Of a stretch of 64,000 nucleotides of DNA, positions 38,726 to 50,080 are shown one piece after another. The DNA is from Juglans regia (taxonomy: Eukaryota; Streptophyta; Magnoliopsida; Fagales; Juglandaceae), in the NCBI RefSeq assembly GCF_001411555.2, contig NC_049901.1:43578302-43642301 (forward strand). Reading direction: 5' to 3'. The notes beneath the pieces are model-generated. The model did not search any database. It worked only from the letters and a program-made list of their open reading frames with translations, and had not been told where the DNA came from. Both the position numbers and the translations under genes were made by a program. Within the stretch, counting starts at the first letter, position 1. Every line of letters begins with the position of its first letter.

Positions 38726-40246
38726 TTATTGAAGAGAGAAGTTTGTCTTAATCCAAGATCTCCCATGGATTTGGGTTTGCAAATGGATTTCTAGGATTTG
38801 GGAGTGAAATTGTGGAATTTTTTTTTTTTTTTTGTCAAACCCCCACCAGAATCTCATTAGAGATTTGTCAGTATCTTTTGAGATGGACTTTGGAATCATG
38901 ATGCTTAACATCATATAAGTTGGAATGGAGCTAGCAACCGATTTGATTGGGGTAGTTCTGTCAACTTGTGATAAAAGCTTAAGCTTCCAACCAGAGAGCT
39001 TCTTTTGGATTTTTTCTAGGATTTCAGTGTAGTTAACTATGTTTGGTCTTTCAAAACTTAAAGGGAGATCAAGATAATTGATTTTAGTGGTGGAAGTTTT
39101 AAAGGAAATCCCTGTGATTGATCTAATGGTGGAGGTGGAAGAGTTTATATTGAAATGAATGGAAGATTTGTTTTGTTTATCTTTTGACCCGACCACGAAA
39201 AATACCTATCAAGACACCTAAGAAGAGAGTTTGCATTACTCGTATTAGCATGAGAAAATAGAATCAGATCATCTACAAACAAGAGGTGGGTAATGGAGTG
39301 CCCTCTTTTGCTAATGTTTATATCATGGATGTTGTCCAAGTGTTCCTCTCTACTGATAAGACGAGAAAGAACTCCGCTTCCAATGATAAACAAGAAGGGT
39401 GATAGAAGGTCACCTTGTCTCAAACCTCTATAAGGGTTAAAGCTGCCTATTGGTTCTTCATTAATAACTACTGAGAATGAAAACGTGGCTATGCATTCAT
39501 GTATCCACATAATCCATTTTGGATGGAAACCAAAGCATTGGAGGACTATCAATAAGAAATTCATTCTTGTAGTTGAAAGCTTTCTCAATGTCAATTTTAA
39601 CAGCCATCAACCATTTGTTGCCCATTTTCTTCTTGAGGTGGTGAAGGATATCTTGGGCAATAATGGTATTTTTTTAAATGACTTTGCCAAGGATAAAGGT
39701 TGATTGGTGAGAAGAGATAAATTTGTGAAGAACTGTTTTTAGTCTATTGGCCAAAATTTTGGCAATCACCTTACAACATACATTAGAGAGGCTAATAGGT
39801 CTGTATTGGTGCACTGTACTGGGTGATTCTGATTTTGGGATTAACACAATGTGGGTTTGATTTAACTCCTTAAGATCATGCCCTTGATAAAGAAGTTCTA
39901 TATGGTCTTAATAAAATCAAACTTCACAATCTCCCAGTAATGTTTGTAGAAAAAACCAGTGAATCCATCTGGGTCAAGTGCCTTGGATGATGAGGTTTGT
40001 TTGATAGTCAATAGAATTTCTTCCTCATTAGTTATTCTATAAAGAGCCTCATTGTGATGGTTTGAGATTTTTTCCATGAAAGAGATTATCCAGGTCAACT
40101 AGAATGTCAGGTTCTGAGGTTTTGTAAATGTTTTGAAAGTGTTCCAGGAACATATTTTGGATAGTGGGGAGGTTATGAACCCATTGATTGGACTGGTCTT
40201 TAAGACAATGAATATTGTTCCTTCTTCTTATTATGGTAGAGGCCAT
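38726..40246 (-). pseudogene. LINE ORF2 reverse-transcriptase remnant
   Basis: Reverse-transcriptase blocks appear in order. The first is SSSKALDPDGFTGFFYKHYW (normally KAPGPDG). Next come YRGLRQGDLLSPFLFI and the catalytic LLFVDDLILFSHA (F-V-D-D in place of the usual YADD/FADD). The thumb region follows as INYLDLPLSFER and IQKKLSGWKLKLLSQ. At least three frame breaks separate them. Confidence 0.85.
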
Positions 40247-40460
40247 GTGAAAAATTTTGGTATTGAGATCTGTGGTTATGAGCCATTACAATCTAGATTT
40301 CTATTTCCTGAGGGTCTCTTCTCTCCTGAGTTGTTCATTTAGGCATTGTTTTATGCAATCCTCAAGATAAATATTATGGTCAGTGGGATCTTGTTTTGAA
40401 TGGCCACAAGATGATTATTAAACTCCCTAATTCTAGTTTGAATATGATCAAAAATGATTC

Positions 40461-41325
40461 TTATTCCAGATCCTTTAAAGCTTTTTTGACAGAGATGAAT
40501 TTTTGAGATAAGACATAATCATGAGGACCTACTATGGCTCTATCCCATACCTTAGCCACGACAATAAAGCTAGAAGAATCTCTAGCCCAAAACTCTTCAA
40601 ACTTGAATAAAGGAGAAGATCTTTTGGATCCAATGGTCTCAAGGAACAAATGAGCATAATCAAAGGTATGTATTGGCAAATGAGTTATTCTAGCATTAGG
40701 AAAGATAGTAGCCCATTTAGTGTTGGCCACTCCCCTATCAAGTCTTTATCTAGTGTGGGAAATGCTAAACCTTTTGTTTGACCAAGTAAATTTAGGGCAA
40801 AATAACCTAAGCATGTAAGTCCATTAAGATCCATGAAATGCTTTAAGCCAGTATGTTGAGAAGAAGATGCAAATGGTTTGCCACCTAGTTTCTTAAACTG
40901 GTGTAGAGCAGTGTTAAAATCTCCTAGTCCTAAAATGGGGCCATTGAAGGTAGAAACAATATTGTTAATCAAATTTCAAAAATGTTGTTTCTGATTGTAT
41001 TGCGCAGGGCAATAAGCAAGAATAAGAAGCCAAGGTAAATACACAGGATCCGAACACACCACACAAAGTCATTATATTACTAGATATATGAACAAGTTCC
41101 ATGTCTAGTTCTGGACGCCACAAACACAACCCCCCCTTTTAGAGGGAGAACATGCTTATAGATAGAGAAACCTAGTCGATTCACCACATTGTTAGTATTA
41201 ATAGTTGACAAAATTGTTTCCTCAAGAAAAACAATATCACACTGGTGTAACCTAATCTGGGCCTTTAGAGAACGCATTGCAGAGGGATGGGCAATCCCTC
41301 TGCAGTTCCAACAAATCATCTTCAT
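40461..41325 (-). pseudogene. LINE ORF2 endonuclease-domain remnant
   Basis: It begins MKMICWNCRGIAHPSAMRSL with IVFLEETILS, the standard start of plant LINE endonuclease (N-W-N-x-R-G and L-x-E-T motifs). After a stop it resumes with GPILGLGDFNTALHQFKKLG, where GDFN is the conserved motif. Later TKWATIFPNARITHLPIHTF marks the end of the endonuclease domain. Stops and frame changes break it into three pieces. Confidence 0.82.
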
Positions 41326-42299
41326 TTCTTGGTGGGGAGTAGGTTAGGCTCTGCCACCTTAGCCAAAACATCATGAAAGATTAAAGTTTGAGTATGAGTG
41401 AGTTTAGCAGTTTAGGCCTTGAAGGGTTTACGCTTCACAAAGAGTTTCTTTTCAAGGACTGAAAATTTATTTGTTATTTCTTCTATCATAGTTATCTCAG
41501 CTAGAGATTCATTAATGTCGGAAAATTCCTCATTTTTGCATGAGCTCACTGAGTTTTGTGGAGTGGCATTTTGGTTGAAGGTGCAAGCTTGAAGATTAGC
41601 AGCTCTCTTCTTAGGTGGAACCTCTACCTAAAGATGAGCACTTTCCCTCTTTTTTGGTTTTATATGGGTTTCCAAGGATGGGTTTTCAAAGTGGGTTTCA
41701 GAGAAAACATCAAGAGGAGATGCAAGGTTGCAGGGGTTGCATGGGTTCGGTGATTGCAATGGGAAAGGAGGATCTAAGGCTTTTGGCGTTGGGTTGGGCT
41801 GGAAGGGAGAGTTTAGGGCTTGATGGATCTGAGAGGGCTAAGTGTTTGGGCCATCTGACTAGGCTTTGGGCCCCTCAGTGTTTGCAAGATTTGATCCAAT
41901 CTTTGTATTGAGGGCTATTTATGGGCTTGGGCTTTCTTGTGGGTTTGAAGCAGACTTGATATGAGAGATAATCTGATGGTAGAGTGATGGGCTCTTGCTA
42001 AGCGTATTAAAGTCAAGCCTAAAATTAGCCTGACTGAAGATCAACTCAGAGATCTCATGCTGTAATTTTTTGAGTTGTAGGGGACAGGATTTGATTGGGG
42101 AAAAGACGATTGAACGGCTCAAAGATTGTAGGATTTCTGAAGTGGGATATGTTGGGTTATGGGCAATAAATGGGCTGCTAGCAGTTATTGGGCCACCAAA
42201 CTCGTAATGACCCACCGTTCATCTTCTCTATGTTGTTCCTCTGCAATTTTTCCCATTGGTTGTCCACGACTCCTAGTAAATGTGTTCATGTGAGCCTAT

Positions 42300-43422
42300 T
42301 GTCTCGCACTTGGTATACCTGCTAAAAAGTGAATGGTGCTACTCTGATTTTCAGTATTGGAATATTCTGAACCCTTCTCCGTGTACATTTTTTCTTTCCC
42401 TCTGCTGAACAGATTACTAGCAGAAGCTTGAGGTTTTGAATGATGATCAGTATCATGTTCCCTTATACGAACTGGTAGTAGTGCAATTTCTATGGGTTCT
42501 TTGTTCTTCATTGGCATGTTGTGTGGGTCTGTATTGATCATTTCTTCTAGACATTGGATTGCCAACTCTCATCTGTAGACCATATTGTAGGATTTCAGGC
42601 AGAATCGAGTGTTTTGGGCAAGCTTGTGCAATATGTCCTAGATAACCACAGGCATAACAGAAGTCGGAGAGTCTCTCATACTTGATTAAGATTTTTTTCA
42701 CGTCACATCCTGGTCTTGCCAAATCAAAGCCTTCTAGAAGTGGTTTTTCAATATTGATTTGAACTCTCATACGTAGATATATCCTTAGTGCTACACCGAA
42801 TATAGAGACTTTATTTATTTCGATAAGATTACCAAGAATCTGACCAATTTTTTTCTGCATTTCTGTTAGTAAGCATTTCCATAGGGAGACCATAGATTTG
42901 GACCCAAAAAAAAAAAAGAAAAATTCAAAGCTACTTTGTGGATACTGAACCCTGGTGGCCAATGACTAAGCACCATATGAAATCCCTTGAAGTTCAAGGT
43001 CGGTTAGCTAGCACTCTTTCCTTGTCTTATTGAGTTGGAAAAGTGAACAAGAAGGTGTTGATATCTATATCTTCAATTACAAAATCCAAGATGAAGCTCC
43101 AAACTGCTTTTATTGTTGCATGGAATGTATTCTTGTTAAGGGGTCTTGAGGATAGCAGTTTTCCTACCGGTGTAAGATTAGAGAAGTGATTCACTAGGCC
43201 TACCTCTAGCTCGAGCTGAAGATCACTCCATGTTAGTGCTGTTATCTGCTTGATGAGCTTATCCATATCGGGTAGCTGGTGTGAGCACATATTGGTGGGA
43301 GTGGTGGTACTGGAGATTACTGGTGTTATGAGAAATGGGTGGAAGGGTGGTACTGGAGGTGTTTGATGGATGGTAAGGAGGGAATGTGAGGGAGGAAAGA
43401 TTGTTTTTATTATCTTTTTCAT
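42300..43422 (-). pseudogene. LINE ORF1 remnant (DUF4283-like, CCHC zinc knuckle)
   Basis: From 43422 an open segment contains DMDKLIKQITALTWSDLQ and VGKLLSSRPLNKNTFHATIK, the usual DUF4283 N-terminal pattern in plant LINE ORF1. It stops at 43027. The frame resumes in 42962-42453 with RVQINIEKPLLEGF and the knuckle CYACGYLGHIAQACPKH (C-x2-C-x4-H-x4-C). An 11-12 nt homopolymer (about 42907-42918) lies at the break and may be the frameshift site. RNA-binding chaperone role in family; not functional here. Confidence 0.8.
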
Positions 43423-43450
43423 TTTGCGATATATGCAGGGCTTTTTCTGT

Positions 43451-44503
43451 TTTGGTTCAAATCAATGTCCATGCAAACTCATCAATTGAGACCTAAGACT
43501 GTTTTCCTTTGAGAAAAATAATAAATATGTATTCAAATATTCATAATTAACGAATATTGAAAATTAATCATAGTATAGTACCAAACTCACTTTCTTGTAC
43601 TATAACCTTTATATGAAACTCTGCATGTAGCAAACTATTGAAGAATACAGATATCGTTTTTCCATAATATAACCTTAACAAAACGGGCACGGCCGGCAAT
43701 TTCTACTTTCCAATTACTTGCATCGTAAACTTCTACGTTCATATGGAAGAAAATCCAGAAAACTACTACACCCTTTTCAAACTCTCCATGGTTTCAGCAG
43801 TACAATAGCAGAGCAAGATCTTTGCAAAGAGGAGCGGTGATTTTTAACCACCTTTGGTCTATTTACAAAACCCTGTACAAAAGCATTTCTCATTTCAAAA
43901 AGGCACACCAGTGACTCCAAAAGCTATCCCCAGCTTTACACTAGGTAGTATATATAGTTGGACCATATATAGTTTTCAGTAAATTCAGCAGCTTAATTGA
44001 GTGGAAGACCAGCTGATAGACGAACCCCATCCATGTTTTATCTCACAATTGATGCAGATCTAGACCCTGTGCCATGAAAACACAACAATCTATCATTATT
44101 TGGGATGGTAGCAGCAACATTGATGAGGACAATCAAGAATTGAACCAAATATTGGGAAAAACCAATGCATTGAACCAAAAATATCATCAAGTTCATGTTC
44201 CAAGTGTCTAACCTACTTACAAGAAAAAGTGGCTTCCCATGAAGATTTCATAAAAGCGGGAAAACCCCAAAAACCAAGATTCTGGCCAACTCAAATGTTA
44301 TTTGGTGAATCACCAAAACTAATTAAAAATGTTTTGTCTAGGTCCATTTTAAGGCTACACATCCAAGACTTCAGCGTTAAGTCCTTTCAAACTTTTTTTT
44401 TTTACAAGTCCTTTCAAACTTTTAGATTAATAAAAAAGGCAATGCAGCAGAAACTAACAGTGTATTATTTATTAGCTCAGAATCATCACAAGCAATGAAA
44501 CCA
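43451..44503. other. Intergenic, no gene recognised
   Basis: This is AT-rich sequence between the LINE 5' end and the TIR element. A T8 tract and a duplicated AAGTCCTTTCAAACTTTT-like phrase occur near 44380-44420. Confidence 0.5.
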
Positions 44504-44513
44504 AGCTACAAGT

Positions 44514-45013
44514 AGGGGTGATAAACGGTCCAGTCAGACCGAACAGACCGACCGTTTCGGTCCGGTCTAGATCCGGACCGAGATTGAGTCCGGTCGGTCT
44601 CGGTCCACGTTTTAGAGGACAAAAAAGTTTCGGTCCGGTCCACGGTCCAGGGTTTTTCCGAACTGGACCGGACAAAATAAAAAATAAAAATAAAAAAATA
44701 TTTTATATATAAATAATTGTACAATTAACAATATAAAATTTTAAATATGTTATTAATATTTGTTAATATTCTATGAATTAACTAATATATAATATCAATT
44801 AGTGAATTATATAGTAATTATATAAATTAATAATATAATTTTCATCTAATTTATTATCATTGACCATATAAAATATGTTTTTATTGAGTTTGTTACATAA
44901 TCCACATTAATAAGTCACTTAATTTAATTTAATATTTTAAATAAATTTTGTTTATTAATTATTTTAAAAAATAAAAAAAATTAGGCCAGACCGAATGGAC
45001 CATTTGCACCCCT
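44514..45013. mobile_element. Mutator-like MITE, exactly 500 bp, with 10-bp target-site duplication
   Basis: The element is flanked by a perfect direct repeat AGCTACAAGT (44504-44513 and 45014-45023). Its left end is AGGGGTGATAAACGGTCCAG. The reverse complement of the right end is AGGGGTGCAAATGGTCCATT. The left 150 bp is GC-rich and built of CGGTCCGGTC/GGACCG units that fold on themselves; the remaining 300 bp is almost pure A+T. There is no coding capacity. A 9-11-bp duplication is typical of Mutator-like elements. It ends 50 bp downstream of the SUVR stop codon, so it probably lies in that gene's 3' untranslated region or terminator. Confidence 0.88.
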
Positions 45014-45063
45014 AGCTACAAGTGTGCAAAATCATTAACTAGAAAAAATAAAGGTCAATAATA

Positions 45064-48000
45064 TCATGTTGCGATAAAGAAGGATTCGCAAATGTAAGAT
45101 AATGAGAAAGGGTGCGTACTAGTTGAGCGCTTCATGTTTCTGCAGAACTTACTACCACATCGACAGCAGAATGCCTTCATGGGCTGATCATGGTCGTCAA
45201 AGTTGATGCCATAATCCTACACACACATCATGTAAAGCAGACCAACGGATGACAAAATAAGCTTCTAGAATTAATGCATGCATGAGTCATAAGCTTCTAG
45301 AATTAATGCATGCATGAACTAAGTCCAAGGTTGATTTACTATTAATATGAACTAAAGTGACAAGATAGCAGGATAAAAATGAATTCATACATCCAAAGGA
45401 AAAAAGTAGGGCCATCTTAATGCATGACTGCTTGTACGAGCTCAAGCAGGCAAGCACATATACCAAAACATATGAAGGCAATGGCTCATCGTTTTTCTGA
45501 CCTCAACCCCCAACAGGAAAAGAAAAAGAAAAGACTTAAATCAACGTTGTGACACTTTTGTACAATACATGAAATAGAATTTCCTTTTCATTCACGATTC
45601 ATTATATTGCTCTGAATCAGGAAAACAATTAACCCACGTTCTTCATTTGTGTAAAAGTATAGGAAACATAAAAAATGAAATCAGATAGTGATATATGCGA
45701 ACAACCATTAACTACACTAATAATTAAAACCCTACTCACCCAAGTGAGTTCCTCCAAGGCAGTTACTACTCTTGTTGTGAAGAAGGCAAGCTACATAAAA
45801 CGAAAACAAAATAAGTACTTCATTAGACTTAATTTGTACCAAACTCAGTTTCCTATCACTAAGCAAGGACATCACACTGAAAATGCAAGTAAAAGGCTCA
45901 AAGATCCCATACATGGTAGTAGATACGATCAGGGCTCTCCACTTTAACTGGGATCTCAACCAAGTTTGCGTCCAAACACCTAGCGAAATAAAGAACAGAA
46001 TGATCACATACTTACAGATTGAATCTCTATAGCTGGTAAAACATTTGTCTACCTAGTTAAGGAACTAATCATTATTTGTCACCATATTGCAAAAATAGAG
46101 GCTAGAGATGATTAATCTCTTCTCGGAGTTAACTTCATTTTCACTCAAAGAAACATTTCTGCTATCAATTGATCATTGATGACTGTCATTCGCACAAGAT
46201 TTCACCTATTTGTCTCATCACGCCGCCAGAAGGGAGGAGGGCATTTTGATCTTCAGCTGCTCTCCTACCTCTGATAGTTTACAGAGAGCCATGTTGACAT
46301 GATAATGTCAGATTGCAGTCATCTCCCATCTTCTTGCTCTTTTGGAGGGGAAGATGGGATTTTTACCTAATTTCCTACAACACCATTTCTGATTGTTTTT
46401 TAATATATGTATATAATTTCTGATTGTAAATAATTAAATATCACGAATGTCAGAAATTGAGGTCACTTTATTATTATTTCAAAATGAGCTTATACAAGTT
46501 AGATACCAACTTTATGAGTACGTTCCTCACAGCATCTTCACCTTACCAACTGGAAACGGATAGAGAGATAGATAGAGGCCATGAGGTTTTGAGATTTAAA
46601 CAAGTACCTATGGTTAATAAACCTAGCAACATTGCCAAAAAATGTTGCATCCAAACAGAGAGCTTCTTCATTCTTTAGATCTCCTGAACCCCAGTCTGCA
46701 TCCAGTAGAACTGAGTACGTAGGTTTGCCACTTTTACTGTTTTCCAAGTTTCTATCATACAACTCAGTGTTGGTCAAAATTTCTCCAGCATACTCGCACA
46801 CAAATGCACCTTTCGGCAGGTCCTCTAGGGTTCGGAGACCCCACCCTTTTCCTTCAGAAGTGCAAAACACCTGAAGTACAGAGCAAACTTTATGAAATCT
46901 ATATGTAACAAATTACATGGTATTTCGAGTGCAAAACCAAAATTAATGAGATATGAATATCTGCATCAAGATCAAATTCTCTAAGTAATTGTTACATCAG
47001 CATGGGAAAACAACTGTACAACTCCAAGTTACAATCCCCACCTGCAACTTGCAAGTTATGCCTCGCTGCACCACTCTATTGCCACAGTTTTTACTGCAGC
47101 CACACTTGCTCCAGCATTCTTTGATAAACTTCCTCCTTAAGTGGCCTTTGCATGGTTCTAAACAGACATCATTCCTCACTCTTTCGAGCGGGCATTCTCT
47201 ACAATACAAGTTCTGGTGTCTTTGTGGGTCGAGAGTCATAGAGATACACTCTTCCAAGAATTCTTCCCTAAGAAAACCTTCTTTTGCGTATGCAAACTGG
47301 CCTCCGGTTTCATTTGCACAATGACAAGGTGTAGATAAGAATAGGCAATCACCCAAACAACTGGAACAACAATCCTCATCCCCAATCCGAGAGAGGGCAA
47401 AGTTGACAGAAGCATTTTGGAAAACAAGGTTTTGACGTATGTACTTAAAGGGTGGTAGACGTTCCCCGTTAATTTCATTGACCCACGAAATTCTGTCCCT
47501 TTCTTCTCCTCTTGTTATGTCATTAACATCGTGGATGGACATTAAATCGCTAGAACTTAATGACATAGGTCTTGAAAGAGGCACATCCACTGCAGTAGAG
47601 CATTGAACATGGACTGATCCATTTGTAGTACAGGATGGCATGCACAAAGTTTCTTCATCATCTCCAATTCCCAAAGGACCCTGTGCAGAAGATCTCTCTA
47701 ATACATCAGGGCCTTCCTGCGATTCATTAGGGCTATAAGTTCCCAGTTCTAAGACGCACTCACACATATCGTTCAACAGTTTCATGACAGAAAATTTTGG
47801 GTCAATGATTTTATATGTGCGTAAACATTTGTCCTCCATCAGTTTCATAACCTCAGTACGACTAGGCATATGGAAATCTGGTCTTCCAAGGGTGGAGTTG
47901 CAGCTCAGAGAAATCTTTACCTCTCCTAAGGGTGAGGAGGCAATCTCTACATTGGGAGGAGATTCCTCTGGGATGGTTGCAAGTGTGCAGTTGGTTTCCC

Positions 48001-50080
48001 TCTCACTCGTTAAAGCTAGAGCATCATCACCTCTGTTTCCTACACCCAGACATTGGGATGCTGGAATCTCTGGACCATCTTGTTTTTCAACTGTATTATT
48101 CCCAACTGAAGAATCTACCTTACTTGATGGATCTGTAAAAAAAACCAAGATGTTAGAAAAGAGCATGAATTGCAGTTTTAATATCAAACAAAGCTTATTG
48201 AATAGTGCAATCCTTTAATTTCCATGCTTCTCAGATGTTTACATTTATCATTCAGATATCAGGGTTCAACAGATCATTCGACTTATCACGATGAATTTTA
48301 GAAGTGACAATCAGCATGTCATACATCCATTATTAACTAAGATAATTACATGTTTCAGACGATGTTCCCACATGTTTAGATGCCTTTGATCACCTAACCA
48401 ATATGGTCACCTTGTAGATGATATGAAAGCACATTATATTACTGTCATAAAATGGGCTCATCATTCAAACCAGATGAACTCAGTCATGGAAGCTCAAATG
48501 ACCAAGACCTATATAGTAGAAAACTCAGCAAAAGGAGAAGGGTGGCATAATACCAATGGATAAAAATGTGGATATTGATTGTAATTATGAGTCAAAAACT
48601 TCATGAAATGATAACATGGTGAAAGTTGCAAAAACATAAGACTAATAAGAAGTTATGAATACCTTAAAGTTACATCCCAAGTAAATAATTGAAAACACGT
48701 GAAAGAGTGATGGCAATGAGGGAATAGGGGAAGGGTGTCTGCTGTCACCATCTTCTTAGGTAGTAATCATGCGTTTGCTTTCGTAGCAAAATTCACACTG
48801 TATACATGCTATGTCAATCAAGTGAACCCGCAAACACAAAAGACTAAAAACCAAGCTTTAGAGCTTTAGCAGAAATGGGTGAGTATTGTCAGTGACAAGT
48901 TGACAATGGCAGGACAAGCTCCCTGCTGTAGTCTTATAGTATTTTCAGAAATAGGGCATGACCAAAGTGGAATATAGTCAATCTAATACACAGACACGAA
49001 TGTTCCAAAAAATCATATTGATACAGAGTGCGTGCAAGCACTCATATAGACAGTGAAATCAAGCATAACACAAATAATGATACAAACAAGGTTAAAACAT
49101 TCTATACACCAAAAAGTATTTGGATATATGAGCTATGCTAATCTAGAGAATGGCAACAGGGAAACGAAGATGCACCTGGACGGATCACTGCAATAGGAAC
49201 CTCATAGTCTGGCACATCACTGCTAAACATATCATCTGTAAATGGCTCATCCTTTGGCTTGATCAATCCATGAGTATCCGGAACCTTCTGCTTGGGCAAA
49301 CTCGCAATGCCTGGCTCAGCCATTGGCTCTTTAATGCGAATACTTGCTGCTCTCTCAGACATTGATCGTTTTCCCAGGGGCTCAATTTGAGGTAAGAGAG
49401 GCTGCTTGCCTTTGTTAACAATATTACGGTGGGGTGTCTCCTTTATTTCTCGAGGCTGCTGTCGGAAAGAAGTTTTGGACAGTTCATCCTCCTCCACTTT
49501 AGGCCTTTTTACCGAACTTCCACCCAAACTTTGGTTGCAGGCATTGACCGACGGTGAAACCTGACCTCCTTGACCTCTCAAGCGCAACCTCTTTAGCGGA
49601 CGTTCAGGCTCATCATGCGTCAGAGCTTCTTCCTCCAAATCTTCTTCCTGCCAGTTACAAATGCAAGAAGGTGAGTCAATACAGGCAAAAAACGAACACA
49701 TAAATAAAATAACTAACACCAGTGCAAGGTAGAGAAAAGACTGACATACGTCAGTATTCTTACACTTCTTCTTCAGTTCCATAACCTGATCGAGAGGATT
49801 CATATTAGATTAAGCTCGTATGTAAGACAAAAGGGAAGGGAAGGGAATAGTAAAACAGATTCAACTGAATTTTAACCGATAAAGGAGAATATTGAACCTT
49901 AGTCTCCTCCTCCTCAAATATAGCATCTGCAAGAGCTCTATAATTCTCTTCTTCAATAAGTTCCCAGCTTTTGTCATACAATTTTAGAAGATTTTTTAAC
50001 ACTGGTTTCACTTTATCTTGACTAATTCCAATATCCCCCATTGCCCGAAAGGCTGCTGCAACTCTAGGATTCGGCGCCAT
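45064..50080 (-). CDS. SUVR1/SUVR2-type SET-domain histone-lysine methyltransferase
   Basis: Nuclear SU(VAR)3-9-related protein; the SUVR1/2/4 group acts in chromatin and transposon silencing. Eight coding exons on the minus strand: 50080-49898, 49785-49750, 49647-49176, 48132-47042, 46870-46608, 45979-45913, 45790-45740, 45216-45064; 771 residues. The first exon is the WIYLD domain (RVAAAFRAMGDIGISQDKVK, KLYDKSWELIEEENYRALAD), which defines this group and binds ubiquitin in SUVR4. The Cys-rich pre-SET lies about 480-590 (CCSSCLGDCLF, CGCSKNCGNR). The SET domain follows (GKGWGLRTLEDLPKGAFVCE, YAGEILTNTELYDR, FGNVARFINHRCLDANLVEI, LEELTWDYGINFDDHD). The post-SET is CRCGSKFC. NHRC replaces the NHSC of most SET enzymes, as in this subfamily as I recall. 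Its length fits SUVR1/SUVR2 (about 740) rather than SUVR4 (about 490). Exon 4 is a single 1.1-kb block. Both flanks carry Mutator-like MITEs. Confidence 0.92.
45259..45317. repeat. 27-bp tandem duplication in SUVR last intron
   Basis: AAGCTTCTAGAATTAATGCA plus TGCATGA is present at 45259-45285 and again at 45291-45317, separated by 5 bp. Confidence 0.9.

Larger units (their letters stand above)
37090..43450 (-). mobile_element. Decayed LINE (non-LTR, L1-type) retrotransposon
   Basis: Read on the minus strand, parts occur in the order expected for a plant L1-type LINE: ORF1 with a zinc knuckle, then apurinic-type endonuclease, reverse transcriptase, zf-RVT zinc-binding region and RNase H. About 6.3 kb is present, so it is near full length, but every ORF is broken by frameshifts and stops. 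The 3' end is near 37090-37150, where the minus strand ends with an ATCAATGAAGTTTATTT-like sequence common at plant LINE 3' ends and an A/G-rich tail. The exact limits and a target-site duplication could not be fixed. It sits tail-to-tail with CESA4, in the gap before the SUVR gene. Confidence 0.9.

Noticed and set aside
37090..43450. A target-site duplication for the LINE
   Set aside because: I compared the flanks around both ends and found no convincing direct repeat, so the exact boundaries remain approximate.
44472..44724. Opposite-strand open frames with Pro/Arg-rich translation
   Set aside because: They come from the CGGTCCGGTC repeats of the MITE end, not from a gene.
47784..48218. 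Plus-strand open frame of 144 codons
   Set aside because: It lies antisense to SUVR exon 4 and shows no protein-like conservation.
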